Shown: positions 24,672-33,861, counted from the stretch's first letter. The stretch is 54,631 bases of DNA from Anaerococcus vaginalis (GCA_018363915.1 JAGZMY010000012.1:1-54631); one strand, 5' to 3'. Numbers and translations: made by a program. The notes: generated by a model from the sequence alone, not told the origin.

Positions 24672-25656
24672 TGATATGAATTCTTATAAAGATACCAATC
24701 CTAGTCAAAAACTAGATCAAAAAACATTAAATAAGATGGTATGGAGATCATTATTTCTTCAAGCATCTTTTAACTACGAAAGAATGCAAGCTGGTGGATG
24801 GTTATATTCAATCTTGCCAGGTCTTGAAAAAATTCACACAAATAAGGATGACCTTTCTAAATCAATGGCTCACAACCTAGAATTTTTTAACACACATCCT
24901 TTCCTTATAACATTTGTTATGGGAATTATCCTTTCATTAGAAGAAAATAAAGTGGAAATTCCAACAATAAGAGCCGTAAGAGTTGCAGCTATGGGACCTT
25001 TGGGTGGAATTGGAGATGCCTTATTCTGGTTTACTCTTGTACCAATCGTTGCTGGTATTTCTTCAAATATGGCCTTGCAGGGCTCAATTGCAGGTCCTAT
25101 ACTTTTCTTTGTAGTATTTAATATATGCCAATTTGCTTTAAGATTTTGGTTGATGAATTGGTCATATAGGATGGGCGAATCTGCCATTGATGTTTTGACG
25201 CAAAACGCTAAAGAATTTACTAGAGCAGCATCAATTCTTGGAGTATTGGTTGTAGGAGCTTTAGTAAGCGTATATGGAGATACATCAATAGCACTTGAAG
25301 TAGATAATGGTACAACAAATGCACCTGTTCTAGTAGATACAGTTGTTAATAACGATGAGTTATCAGAATATGACGAATTATTATATAAAGACAAAGACAA
25401 AAAAGAATTAAACGATGGAGCAGTTATAAGAGATTTAGGAAATGGAAAATCTGAAATCGAATTTAACACTTACGAAGAACAACCTGTTAAAGTTAAAATT
25501 CAAGAAGTTTTAGATGGAATAATTCCAGATCTTGTACCCCTAGCTATAACTTTGTTGCTATTTTTCTTATTGACAAAGAAAAAATGGACTCCAATTAAAT
25601 GTATTGCCTTCTTATTAATCCTCGGTGTAGCTGGTGCCTATATTGGAGTATTTTAA
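24661..25656 (+). CDS. PTS mannose/fructose/sorbose-family IID component
   Basis: A 331-residue membrane subunit. Seen: LFLQASFNYERMQAGGWLYS at the N-terminus, GPLGGIGDALFWFTLVPIVA around residue 115, and the C-terminal LDGIIPDLVPLAITLLLFFL helix pair. Between about residues 205 and 270 there is a polar insert (DNGTTNAPVLVDTVVNNDEL and beyond) that makes it longer than many IID proteins. The ATG at 24661 follows GGAGGAG and lies inside the end of the IIC gene; an in-frame ATG at 24628 is rejected. Confidence 0.95.
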   Translation: MEYNDMNSYKDTNPSQKLDQKTLNKMVWRSLFLQASFNYERMQAGGWLYSILPGLEKIHTNKDDLSKSMAHNLEFFNTHPFLITFVMGIILSLEENKVEIPTIRAVRVAAMGPLGGIGDALFWFTLVPIVAGISSNMALQGSIAGPILFFVVFNICQFALRFWLMNWSYRMGESAIDVLTQNAKEFTRAASILGVLVVGALVSVYGDTSIALEVDNGTTNAPVLVDTVVNNDELSEYDELLYKDKDKKELNDGAVIRDLGNGKSEIEFNTYEEQPVKVKIQEVLDGIIPDLVPLAITLLLFFLLTKKKWTPIKCIAFLLILGVAGAYIGVF

Positions 25657-26081
25657 TGGCTAATGCAGTTATAGCAACAAGTCATGCATCTCTTGCCAGC
25701 GGAGTTTATTCCGCTGTTAAGATGATTGCAGGAGAATTTGAAAATTTAAAAATACAAGAATTTAAAGAAAATGATAATCTTGATGAATTTGATGAAAAAT
25801 TAAAAGAAAATTACAAATCATTAAAAGATTATGAGAATGTTATAGTCCTTGCCGATCTTGCAGGAGGAACCCCATTTAACAGAGCCGTAATGACTTTGGG
25901 AGATCTTCCAAACGTAAGAGTTATAGCTGGTTTAAATTTTGCAAGCCTTTATCAAGCTTTAAATTCTTCTGGAAATCTTGATGATAGCGTTGAAGAAATA
26001 ATCAATATTGGAAAAGAATCAGTAATACAATACAAAAACGAAAACGAAATTGAAGACGATAATTTTGAAGATGGAATATAA
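25656..26081 (+). CDS. PTS mannose-family IIA component
   Basis: A 141-residue cytoplasmic subunit that takes phosphate from HPr. His10 in VIATSHASLASGVYSAV is at the position of the active-site histidine of EIIA-Man. LADLAGGTPFNRAVM carries the conserved Asp and GGTPFN turn. Its ATG overlaps the IID stop codon (TAATG), so it is translationally coupled. It is the last gene before a strong terminator. With IIB, IIC and IID the transporter is complete. Confidence 0.94.
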   Translation: MANAVIATSHASLASGVYSAVKMIAGEFENLKIQEFKENDNLDEFDEKLKENYKSLKDYENVIVLADLAGGTPFNRAVMTLGDLPNVRVIAGLNFASLYQALNSSGNLDDSVEEIINIGKESVIQYKNENEIEDDNFEDGI

Positions 26082-26172
26082 AAATTACATCAACTTTAAT
26101 TAATAATTTAAAACCTAGTTAAAATATTGTATTAAAATTTTAATAAACTCGTAAATTTATTTAAATATTTTC

Positions 26173-26218
26173 AAAAAAACAGGTGTTAGCATTTATTTTG
26201 CTAACACCTGTTTTTTGA
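26173..26218. terminator. Bidirectional terminator between the PTS operon and nagA
   Basis: A long stem ACAGGTGTTAGCA/TGCTAACACCTGT with A-run and T-run on the two sides, between convergent genes. Confidence 0.92.
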
Positions 26219-26222
26219 TAAT

Positions 26223-27350
26223 TTATTTTTGGTATTTTTTCTCCCCATTTAGATAGGTTGCTTTTAAATTTAAATCGTAATCTAATAATATAAAATCTGC
26301 ATCGTAGCCTTGTTTTATTTTTCCGCATACATTATCTATTCCTACGGATTTTGCAGGTACTAATGATGCCATTTGTACTGCTTCAAACACATCTACTATA
26401 TCCCAATTTACTACATTTTGAACTGCTTCTTTTAATTTTAAAATTGAGCCTGCTAATGATCCTAATTCTAATCTTGCTGTTCCATTTTCTACTTTTACTG
26501 GAAATTCTCCTAATTTATATGATCCTTCTGGCATTCCTCCTGCCATCATGCAATCTGTTATTAGGGCAATTTTGTCATAGCCTTTTTTATTTATCAAAAT
26601 TTCTGCAGCAGCTGGATTTACGTGATGACCATCACAAATTAATTCTGAGATTGCATCTGAATTCATAGCTGCTCCTACCATACCAGGATTTCTGTGATGA
26701 AGTCCGCTCATTCCGTTAAAAGTGTGAACAAAAATATTTGCTCCATCTTCTACAGCTTTTATTGCCTCATCATAAGATGCATCGGAGTGACCTAGGGCAA
26801 CATAAACTCCCATGGCATTTGCTTTTTTTATAAATTCTTGTGAGCCAGCTCTTTCGGGAGCAATGGCAATTTTATTTACAAGTCCATCTGATAATTCTTT
26901 CCATTTTTTCAATTTTTCTATATCAGGATCGGACATATATTTTTCATTTTGGGCTCCCTTATATTTTTCTGTAAAAAATGGGCCTTCCAAAAATATTCCC
27001 CTAACTTTTGCACCCTTTACATCTTTGTATTCTTCTCCAACTACTTTTACAGCTTCATTTAATCTTTCAGTTGAATCTGTAAGAGTTGTTGGCAAAAATG
27101 ATGTAACACCTGTTTCAAGCAAGCCTTTTGAAATTATATCCAATGCTCCTTTTTTGGCATTCATTATATCCTCATTTTTGTAGCCGTGAATGTGGGTATC
27201 CACAAGTCCTGGAGCCAAAATTCCTTCCAAATAAGTGAAATTTTCTGGCTCATTTTTGGAAAGTGATTTTACCTTTCCATCTTCCACTTCTACAAATAAA
27301 TCTTTTTCAATTTTGTCTTCTAGTATTACATAATCTGCTTTGTAAATCAT
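26223..27350 (-). CDS. nagA: N-acetylglucosamine-6-phosphate deacetylase NagA
   Basis: A 375-residue amidohydrolase removing acetate from N-acetylglucosamine-6-phosphate (and often the galactosamine analogue). Metal and substrate residues are visible: VDTHIHGYKNEDI near residue 52, IFLEGPFF around 122, ALGHSDASYDEAI around 185, FVHTFNGMSGLHHR around 205, and the catalytic Asp in ALITDCMMAGG around 268. It converges on the PTS operon and has its own upstream region without a visible TGGT-N4-ACCA operator. It feeds NagB and AgaS. Confidence 0.96.
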   Translation of the reverse strand: MIYKADYVILEDKIEKDLFVEVEDGKVKSLSKNEPENFTYLEGILAPGLVDTHIHGYKNEDIMNAKKGALDIISKGLLETGVTSFLPTTLTDSTERLNEAVKVVGEEYKDVKGAKVRGIFLEGPFFTEKYKGAQNEKYMSDPDIEKLKKWKELSDGLVNKIAIAPERAGSQEFIKKANAMGVYVALGHSDASYDEAIKAVEDGANIFVHTFNGMSGLHHRNPGMVGAAMNSDAISELICDGHHVNPAAAEILINKKGYDKIALITDCMMAGGMPEGSYKLGEFPVKVENGTARLELGSLAGSILKLKEAVQNVVNWDIVDVFEAVQMASLVPAKSVGIDNVCGKIKQGYDADFILLDYDLNLKATYLNGEKKYQK

Positions 27351-27494
27351 AAATTCTCCTTTTCTTTTCTACTTTTACAATACCGAAATGAATAATTTTT
27401 TCAATTTATATTTTTGATAAATTTTATAATAATCTCGACAAAATCTTAAAAAAATCTTTGGATAGAATAATTTATAAAATCTTTAATTTTATCT

Positions 27495-27562
27495 TGCAAA
27501 TCATTTGCATTTATTTTTTTTCTGTAGTAGAATTAAAAATATTATAATGCGAATCATTTGCA
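27495..27562 (+). promoter_or_regulatory. Twin Fur-family (Zur-like) boxes at the zinc-importer promoter
   Basis: TGCAAATCATTTGCA (27495-27509) is a perfect 7-1-7 inverted repeat, and TGCGAATCATTTGCA (27548-27562) differs by one base. The second overlaps the end of a TATAAT -10 (27543-27548). The 7-1-7 form is the Fur-family geometry; zinc as the signal is inferred from the genes controlled. Confidence 0.75.
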
Positions 27563-27576
27563 ATAAAGGAGATTAT

Positions 27577-28509
27577 ATGAAACACAAAAAAACAAATTTA
27601 TTAGCGATTTTTTTAATTTTTGGATTTATTTTTTTATTTGGGGGATGTCAAAAAGAAAATATTTCAAAAAAAGAAGATTCTTCTAATAAGAAATTAATTT
27701 ATACAAGCTTTTTTCCTGTGGAGGAGCTTACAAAAAGAATTGTTGGCGATAAGTTTATTGTCAAATCTATTATTGATAAAAGCCAAGAGCCTCATTCTTT
27801 TGAGCTAAAAACTGACGATATTAAAAATATTATCAAGGCTGATTTGGTAATTTATAACGGAGCTTCTATGGAAACTTTCATTGATGATTTAAAAAATTCT
27901 TCTGATAATAAGGAAAAATTTGTAGATCTTTCTAAAAATTTAACTTTACTTTCTTCAGCAAAGGATGGAAAAGTTTCAAAGGATAAGGTAAATCCTCACA
28001 CTTGGCTTTCTATAAAAAATGCAATTACTGAGCTTGAGGATATTTATGAAAAAGTTGTTGAAATTGATCCTAAAAATAAGAATTTCTACAAGAAAAATCT
28101 TGATGAAAATATAGCAAAATTCAAGCAATTAGACAAAAAATTTGCTGATGAGCTTAAAAATGTTGATGAGAATAAAAGATATTTTGTTGTTTCTCATGCC
28201 GCTTTTAATTATTTGGCTGATGATTATAATTTAAAACAAGTTGCAGTTACAGGAATATCTCCTGAGGATGAGCCTTCTGCTAAACAACTTAAAACTATAG
28301 CTGATTTTGTGAAAAAACATGATATTTCTACAATATTTTTTGAAGGAAAGGCTACACCAAAAGTTGCTGAAACTTTGGCAAAATCTACGAATACAAAAAC
28401 TTCAACTTTATATACTATGGAAAATTTGACTAAAGAGGAAGCTGAAATGGGATATTTGAAATTGATGGAAAAAAATTTAGAAGCTTTGAAAGAGTCTTTT
28501 TATGAGTAA
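27577..28509 (+). CDS. znuA: Zinc/manganese ABC transporter substrate-binding lipoprotein (ZnuA/AdcA-like)
   Basis: A 310-residue cluster-9 (TroA/ZnuA) binding protein. The lipobox LFGGC is near residue 24. Metal ligands expected for the family are visible: QEPHSFEL, NPHTWLS, SHAAFNYLADDY, and the acidic/EGKATPK region near the end. There is no long His-rich loop. The start MKHKKTN has AAGGAG five bases ahead; a longer in-frame start would lie inside the operator. It overlaps the ATPase gene by eight bases. Confidence 0.92.
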   Translation: MKHKKTNLLAIFLIFGFIFLFGGCQKENISKKEDSSNKKLIYTSFFPVEELTKRIVGDKFIVKSIIDKSQEPHSFELKTDDIKNIIKADLVIYNGASMETFIDDLKNSSDNKEKFVDLSKNLTLLSSAKDGKVSKDKVNPHTWLSIKNAITELEDIYEKVVEIDPKNKNFYKKNLDENIAKFKQLDKKFADELKNVDENKRYFVVSHAAFNYLADDYNLKQVAVTGISPEDEPSAKQLKTIADFVKKHDISTIFFEGKATPKVAETLAKSTNTKTSTLYTMENLTKEEAEMGYLKLMEKNLEALKESFYE

Positions 28510-29185
28510 GTTTGCAATAGAGATTAAAAATTTAAGTTTTTCTTATGAGCAGGAAAATATTTTGGAAAATTTATCTATGCAGGTTGAAAAAGGAAAATTC
28601 GCCTTGATAATTGGTGAAAATGGTGCTGGAAAAACAACTCTTATTCGTTTAATTTTAAATCAATTAAAGGATTATAGGGGTGAGATTAAAATTTTTTCTG
28701 ATTTGATAGAAAAGTCTAATCACTACAAAGATTTAGCTTACATTTCTCAAAGTTCTGTTCAATCTTATAAACTTTTTCCAACGAATGTTAAGGAAGTTAT
28801 TCAAAACCACATAAAATTTTTGAATAAATCTTACGATATTGATAAGCTCTTGAAAGATTTTGATTTGCTTGATGTAAAAAATCACGCTCTTTGTGATTTG
28901 TCTGGAGGACAAATCCAACGACTGGCTTTGATTTTAGCTTTTATAAAAGATGCAAAGCTACTTATTTTGGATGAGCCTACGGCTGCTATAGATATGAAAT
29001 TTTCTAGGGATTTTTATGAGCGTTTGAAAAATTTAACAAACAACGGAAAAACTATTTTGATGATTAGCCACGATTATAAACTTGCATCTATTTTTGCTGA
29101 TGAAGTTTTTCATTTGTCTGCTAAGAAAATTAGAAAAATCGACAAAAATAAATTAAAGGAAAGTTTGGGAGATTTTTATGTTTAA
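28502..29185 (+). CDS. znuC: Metal ABC transporter ATP-binding protein (ZnuC-like)
   Basis: A 227-residue ATPase. Walker A IIGENGAGKTTLIRLI, the Q-loop around YISQSS, signature LSGGQIQRLALIL, Walker B LLILDEPTAAID and switch His in MISHDYK are all present and in order. It energises uptake through the next gene's permease. It overlaps both neighbours, so the three genes form one translational unit. Confidence 0.94.
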   Translation: MSKFAIEIKNLSFSYEQENILENLSMQVEKGKFALIIGENGAGKTTLIRLILNQLKDYRGEIKIFSDLIEKSNHYKDLAYISQSSVQSYKLFPTNVKEVIQNHIKFLNKSYDIDKLLKDFDLLDVKNHALCDLSGGQIQRLALILAFIKDAKLLILDEPTAAIDMKFSRDFYERLKNLTNNGKTILMISHDYKLASIFADEVFHLSAKKIRKIDKNKLKESLGDFYV

Positions 29186-29969
29186 TATTTTTGAATATGA
29201 TTTTATGCAAAAGGCCTTTGTGGCTGGAGCTTTAATTGCTATTATCCTTCCTTGTATTGGTCAATTAGTTCTGATAAAAAGACTTTCGATGATTGGGGAT
29301 ACTCTATCCCATTCATCTTTGGCAGGTCTTAGCATAGGTCTTGCATTTGGCATAAGCCCAATTCTTTCGGCTATGATTTTTTGTATATTTGCTGCTTTTT
29401 CTATAGAAATTATTAGAAATAAATTGAAAAATTACCAAGAAGTTTCAACAGTAATTATTCTTGCGGCATCAATTGGAATTGCTGGAATTATGGCTGATTT
29501 ATCCGCAAGTGCAAATGCTATTTGTTCATATCTTTTTGGCTCAATTGTTACAATTTCTCAAGAAGAATTTTATTTGTTAATTGGTTTAAGTCTTTGCTTT
29601 TTAATAATTTATTTTCATTTTTACAATGATTTTTACCTTTTGCTTTTTGATCCAAATTCTTCTCAAATTTTGGGCCTTAGAGTTAAGCTATTGAATTTTA
29701 CAATAAGTTTTTTGACAGCGATAGCTGTAGCAATTTCTGCAAAAACAATTGGCTCTTTGATAGTTTCCTCACTTTTGGTTATTCCATCAATTATGGCAAT
29801 ACAAATTTGCAAATCTTACAAAAATAGCTTAATCCTTTCCATGATTTTTTCTTTGGTTTTTGTATTTGCAGGACTTATGCTTTCTTATATTTTTAACCTA
29901 AGACCTGGTTCAGTTGTAGTTTTAATAGCGGTATTTAGTTTGATTTTAGTACTTTTAATAAAAAAATAG
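29178..29969 (+). CDS. znuB: Metal ABC transporter permease (ZnuB-like)
   Basis: A 263-residue, eight-helix permease of the ABC-3 family. Seen: RLSMIGDTLSHSSLAGLSIG near residue 35, the family's conserved D.LSH...G motif, and AKTIGSLIVSSLLVIPS near 190. It overlaps the ATPase gene by eight bases. Zinc is favoured over manganese by the histidine-triad lipoprotein that follows. Confidence 0.93.
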   Translation: MFNIFEYDFMQKAFVAGALIAIILPCIGQLVLIKRLSMIGDTLSHSSLAGLSIGLAFGISPILSAMIFCIFAAFSIEIIRNKLKNYQEVSTVIILAASIGIAGIMADLSASANAICSYLFGSIVTISQEEFYLLIGLSLCFLIIYFHFYNDFYLLLFDPNSSQILGLRVKLLNFTISFLTAIAVAISAKTIGSLIVSSLLVIPSIMAIQICKSYKNSLILSMIFSLVFVFAGLMLSYIFNLRPGSVVVLIAVFSLILVLLIKK

Positions 29970-29977
29970 GAGATTAT

Positions 29978-31945
29978 ATGAAAAATAAAAAAATAATTGC
30001 CCTTGCTTTGGCGACATCTTTCGTTTTGACTTCATGTTTTAATAAAAATAACGAAAAAATCCAAGACAAAAAAGAAAAAAAAGCAAGCGTAAAAACAGAA
30101 CAAAAAATAAAAGAAGACAATACTACAGAAGTTTTAGTCGATTCAGAAATTAAAAAAGATGACATAGTCAAAGTTGTAAAACACGGAGATCATTGGCATA
30201 TTTTTACAAAAGACGGCAAAGAACACATCTCATACAAAGATCCAAAAGATTTTGGAAAAGATGGAGGAGTTGATCTTGTAGATGTAGTCGATACAAACAA
30301 ATTAAAAAACAAAAATGTTATTGCCATAAAAAAACACGGCGATCACTGGCACGTTTATACAAAAGATGGTGGCGAATATTTAACATACGAAAATCCATCA
30401 GGGCTTTTCCCAAATATAAAAATTGGAACATACACAGGAAACCATAGCACAAATCCTACAAGTCAAGCAAAAAACAAAACAAACAATTCGAAAAAACTAT
30501 CAGGAGATAAGGTTGTAAAAATATTACAACACGGCGACCATTGGCATATCTATACAGCAAATGGAAACGAATATATTTCATATTCAAATCCAAGCACTTC
30601 ATATCCACATATAAAAATTGGAATATATACTGGAAATCATTCAAATCAAAATACCAAAACAAATAAAAAACTTGCAAATGCAGGAAACAATTCGAAAAAC
30701 AATAGAAAAAATAAAAATAATAAAAACGAAAATTCATCAAGCAAGGAAAAAGAAAGACTTGAGAAAATAAAAAATTTAAAATTAATTCCAATCTTAGGAA
30801 AGGGAACTATAAACAGGTATGACATAGTAAAAATTCTTGTTCACAATGACCACTACCACGTTTATGATTCAAAAAATAGAGAGGCAATAACCTACACAAA
30901 TCCAAAAGATTTATTCCCTAAGGCATACTTTGGCGAATACGGAAATAAAAATCATTCAGAAAACAAAAAACCAGAAAAAAATAATCCTGAAGTTAAGCCA
31001 CCAAAAGATAAAAAAGATGAAAATAAAGATGAAAAATGGCCAAAAGGAATTACCAAAATAATCGACCACAAAGACCACTGGCATTTGTACAGAGGCGATG
31101 AAGAAGTTGGGGTAGTAAAAGAAAATCCAAGACATATTTATCCAGACGCAGAATATATAGTAGAAAAAAACGAAAGCGATGATATTGCCGTATCAGACGA
31201 TGAAATTTTCGAATATAAAGATATAAGAGCCGAATTAATAGAAGGAGTAATTCCATACCTTGAAGGCGACCTATCAAAATTTACACATTTTGGAAATCTT
31301 CCAGAAAATGAAGCAGTATATGGGTCAAACGGAGTAAGAGAAAATATATTTTATTGGCATCATCAAAACCATTATCATGCAAAAACAATCAAACAAATCA
31401 TCCAAATGCAAAAAGACAAAAAATTTGGTCCATACACAGCCAAAGACGTTGTAAAAACAATAAAATACAAAATAGAAAACCCAAACACAAACCTAGAATA
31501 CAAATCAAAAATAAAAATCGAAGATATAAAAGAATTCTTGAAAAACCACTATAAAGTAGACTCATCAGATATTTTAAATATAGGAGATTCAATGGTTCAA
31601 GTATTCATACAAGATCAAACCCTAAACTTCTATACAAGAGATTTTGAAATGAAAAATGGAAAAATTACCTACAAAAAAGATTTACCAAAAGTTTCAATCA
31701 AAAAAGAAACAATAGAAGAAGAAAATAAAGAAGAAAATGAAACAAAAGAAATTACCAAAAATAAAAAAATAGAAAATGTTGAAAAAAACGAAAATAGCAA
31801 AGAAGAAAATAACAACAACGATAAGTCAAATACCCCAGAAAACAAAAAGGAAAAAGACCAAACAAATACAAATCAATCAAAAGAGATAAATCCAACAGAA
31901 GAAATAAAAAAAGAAAATCCAACCAGTAGCGAAAATAATCATTAA
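29978..31945 (+). CDS. Polyhistidine-triad (Pht-like) zinc-binding surface lipoprotein
   Basis: A 655-residue lipoprotein; the lipobox VLTSC gives Cys20. Five HxDHxH triads begin at His69, His120, His185, His289 and His364 (HGDHWH, HNDHYH, HKDHWH), each followed by a strand-rich block ending in NP or DP. A variant HHQNHYH begins at residue 461. Lys/Asn/Glu-rich linkers separate the blocks and form a long acidic tail. Pneumococcal Pht proteins capture zinc at the surface and hand it to AdcA-type binding proteins. Placement directly after znuACB, eight bases from znuB, supports the same task here. Confidence 0.92.
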   Translation: MKNKKIIALALATSFVLTSCFNKNNEKIQDKKEKKASVKTEQKIKEDNTTEVLVDSEIKKDDIVKVVKHGDHWHIFTKDGKEHISYKDPKDFGKDGGVDLVDVVDTNKLKNKNVIAIKKHGDHWHVYTKDGGEYLTYENPSGLFPNIKIGTYTGNHSTNPTSQAKNKTNNSKKLSGDKVVKILQHGDHWHIYTANGNEYISYSNPSTSYPHIKIGIYTGNHSNQNTKTNKKLANAGNNSKNNRKNKNNKNENSSSKEKERLEKIKNLKLIPILGKGTINRYDIVKILVHNDHYHVYDSKNREAITYTNPKDLFPKAYFGEYGNKNHSENKKPEKNNPEVKPPKDKKDENKDEKWPKGITKIIDHKDHWHLYRGDEEVGVVKENPRHIYPDAEYIVEKNESDDIAVSDDEIFEYKDIRAELIEGVIPYLEGDLSKFTHFGNLPENEAVYGSNGVRENIFYWHHQNHYHAKTIKQIIQMQKDKKFGPYTAKDVVKTIKYKIENPNTNLEYKSKIKIEDIKEFLKNHYKVDSSDILNIGDSMVQVFIQDQTLNFYTRDFEMKNGKITYKKDLPKVSIKKETIEEENKEENETKEITKNKKIENVEKNENSKEENNNNDKSNTPENKKEKDQTNTNQSKEINPTEEIKKENPTSSENNH

Positions 31946-32029
31946 AATACTTAGGAAAATTTAAACTATAAAAATATAACACTTATCCAGCTTGATTTTG
32001 TTAATACACTTGCCCGTATTTAAAATTCA

Positions 32030-32110
32030 TAGCTATTACCCATAAAATGCCCTCTTTCTGGCAAAACCATCAAAGAGGGCAGACCTTTATCAAGATAGCT
32101 AGTTTTTATT
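32030..32110. other. Structured intergenic element after the Pht-like gene
   Basis: A 10-bp perfect stem TGCCCTCTTT/AAAGAGGGCA (32048-32057 with 32072-32081) encloses TGG-CAAAA-CCA. An outer stem TAGCTAT/ATAGCTA (32030-32036 with 32095-32101) encloses both, followed by GTTTTTATT. It could be a terminator with a long arm or a structured RNA. I match it to no known class. Confidence 0.4.
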
Positions 32111-32164
32111 AACTATAAAAAATCATATAAATTTAATTTTTCCTAATCAACATTGAAAAGAAAT

Positions 32165-32228
32165 AAAAAACAGGCTGATCTTAGCTTACTCCCAAATTAT
32201 ATGGGATAGGTCAAATCCACCTGTTTTT
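32165..32228. terminator. Elaborate bidirectional terminator
   Basis: AAAAACAGG/CCTGTTTTTT form the base (about 32165-32174 with 32220-32229). Inside are a TGATCT/AGGTCA stem with a bulge and a TCCCA/TGGGA stem-loop. T-runs on both strands suit the leftward membrane-protein gene and read-through from the Pht-like gene. Confidence 0.6.
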
Positions 32229-32239
32229 TTAAAAATATT

Positions 32240-32965
32240 CTATGACTTTTTTCTTTCCTCTTCGATTTTTTCTATTCCCTTTAAAATTCTTTCAGCAATT
32301 TTATTTCTTGATTCACTCATCCTAAAGGAAACAACCCTTCTAAGAGCTTTTGGGTTGTACATTTTTTTCTTTCTGTAGAAGCTATCCACTCTTTGAGTCA
32401 TTTTTTCTTGGAATTCTTCCTCAATTTCATCAAGTTGTTTTTGGAAATTCGTCAAGTTTACAACAGTAAGAGTTAAATCCGATGAATGTATTCCAATCAA
32501 AATAAAAGGCAAAATTATTACAAGAATCTCTGGCAAAAGCAAATACAAATTCTCTGCCATAGGAATCAAATAATTCATAACCAAAATTCCAGCAAGACCA
32601 AAACCAACAGAAGTTGGAACAGAAGTTCTTCCATTTAAATTCAAAGGCACATCCGTATAATCCCACCATCTTGCATGAAATAATTTTTCAAGAATATAGG
32701 AAGTAGGATATTCCAAAATCATGGAAACCACAAATCCCACAACAAAAATTTGAAGCGACGAAAGTCTTTCCAAGACTCCACCATTTACCAAATCATAAGC
32801 AAAAAGAGCAAAAATCGATCCAAAACCATAAATCGGACAAAGAGGTCCATACAAAAACCCCCTATTTTGCCATTTTTGATTTTGAGCAGTGCAATAAATA
32901 CTTTCCCAAACCCAACCCAAAAGGGCAAAGAAAAAATAAAAAACTATATACCTATTAATTACCAT
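32240..32965 (-). CDS. Putative membrane protein, PF06541 family ('ABC transporter permease' CmpB-like)
   Basis: A 241-residue protein with about five helices. Seen: FFFALLGWVWESIYCTAQNQ at the N-terminus, NRGFLYGPLCPIYGFGSIFA, and LFHARWWDYTDVPLNLNGR, the conserved trio of the PF06541 family. The last 70 residues are soluble and coiled (DEIEEEFQEKMTQRVDSFYR). It is often annotated as an ABC permease, but no ATPase partner is present and the true role is unknown. Monocistronic. Confidence 0.85.
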   Translation of the reverse strand: MVINRYIVFYFFFALLGWVWESIYCTAQNQKWQNRGFLYGPLCPIYGFGSIFALFAYDLVNGGVLERLSSLQIFVVGFVVSMILEYPTSYILEKLFHARWWDYTDVPLNLNGRTSVPTSVGFGLAGILVMNYLIPMAENLYLLLPEILVIILPFILIGIHSSDLTLTVVNLTNFQKQLDEIEEEFQEKMTQRVDSFYRKKKMYNPKALRRVVSFRMSESRNKIAERILKGIEKIEEERKKS

Positions 32966-33107
32966 AAACCACCTATTTCTAATTTCTAAATCTTTTACTA
33001 ATATTATAAGCGATTTAACAAAAAAATAAAACGAAAGAAATTATTTGAAATGTATTTTATAGCTTTATTATTAAAAAATATTAGAAACAATAAAAACTAA
33101 AACAAAA

Positions 33108-33136
33108 AACACTACTATTCATTAATTAGCAGTGTT
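33108..33136 (-). terminator. Terminator of the GDPD-AGCS-MgtC operon
   Basis: The stem AACACTGCTA/TAGTAGTGTT (33127-33136 with 33108-33117, one mismatch) is followed on the minus strand by TTTTTTG. Confidence 0.75.
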
Positions 33137-33194
33137 TTTGTAAACTTTTCACCTTATGATTTTTTTGGAATTTTTCGTCTACTTTATTAAATGT

Positions 33195-33851
33195 TTAATC
33201 CAAACTAAACTTAAAAACCCTTCTGTTTTCTCTCAAAAAATTTATAATTCCTATTAGTTCATTTTCGTTTTTATTGTGATATTGTACTTCTAATATCAGC
33301 TTATCATCTCTATAATTTATGGATTTTTCGCTGAATTTTATATTTTCTTTTTTGAAATACTTATATATTTTTTCTATGCTCATAGGATTATCTAAAACTA
33401 TATCTATGGTATAGGGCCTTTTTATAAAACTAAAAATCCCAAATTCTTCTTTTAAAAACAATTGTAAAATTAATATTAATATGCTTGAGCATATTCCTAT
33501 TATATACATTCCTGCGCCGATGCTCATGGCTATTATTGCTGTAGTCCATATTCCTGCCGCTGTGGTAAGTCCTGATATATAATCTTTTTTTATAAATATA
33601 AGACCTCCCCCAAGAAATCCTATCCCTGATACTATTTGTGCTGCAATTCTTTCTGCATCGTAATGGCTTGAATCTGAAAAACCATATTTTGAAACTATCA
33701 TTGCAAGGGCTGCTCCCAAAGCTACTATTGTATGTGTTCTTATTCCTGCAAATTTTCCTTTAAATTCTCTCTCAAGACCTATTATTACACCAACTAAACA
33801 AGCTAAAAATAATCTTAATATTAGTATTTTTATAAATTCTAAGTCTTCCAT
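33195..33851 (-). CDS. MgtC/SapB family membrane protein
   Basis: A 218-residue protein: about five N-terminal helices (1-135) and a C-terminal soluble ACT-like domain (about 145-218). Seen: LVGVIIGLEREFKGKFAGIRTHTIVALGAALA, read here in two adjoining parts, and AAQIVSGIGFLGGGLIFIK, both diagnostic of MgtC. MgtC proteins influence membrane potential and magnesium or phosphate homeostasis. No magnesium sensor element is visible. Third gene of the operon, 11 bases after the symporter gene. Confidence 0.92.
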   Translation of the reverse strand: MEDLEFIKILILRLFLACLVGVIIGLEREFKGKFAGIRTHTIVALGAALAMIVSKYGFSDSSHYDAERIAAQIVSGIGFLGGGLIFIKKDYISGLTTAAGIWTTAIIAMSIGAGMYIIGICSSILILILQLFLKEEFGIFSFIKRPYTIDIVLDNPMSIEKIYKYFKKENIKFSEKSINYRDDKLILEVQYHNKNENELIGIINFLRENRRVFKFSLD

Positions 33852-33861
33852 TTAGCTTTTC

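Noticed and set aside
24870..25469. 199-residue minus-strand ORF opposite PTS IID
   Set aside because: Antisense shadow of the IID gene; no family features and no upstream signal.
30178..31100. Regularly spaced HGDHWH-coding segments as a possible CRISPR or tandem DNA repeat
   Set aside because: The similarity is at protein level within one reading frame; spacing and DNA sequence vary.
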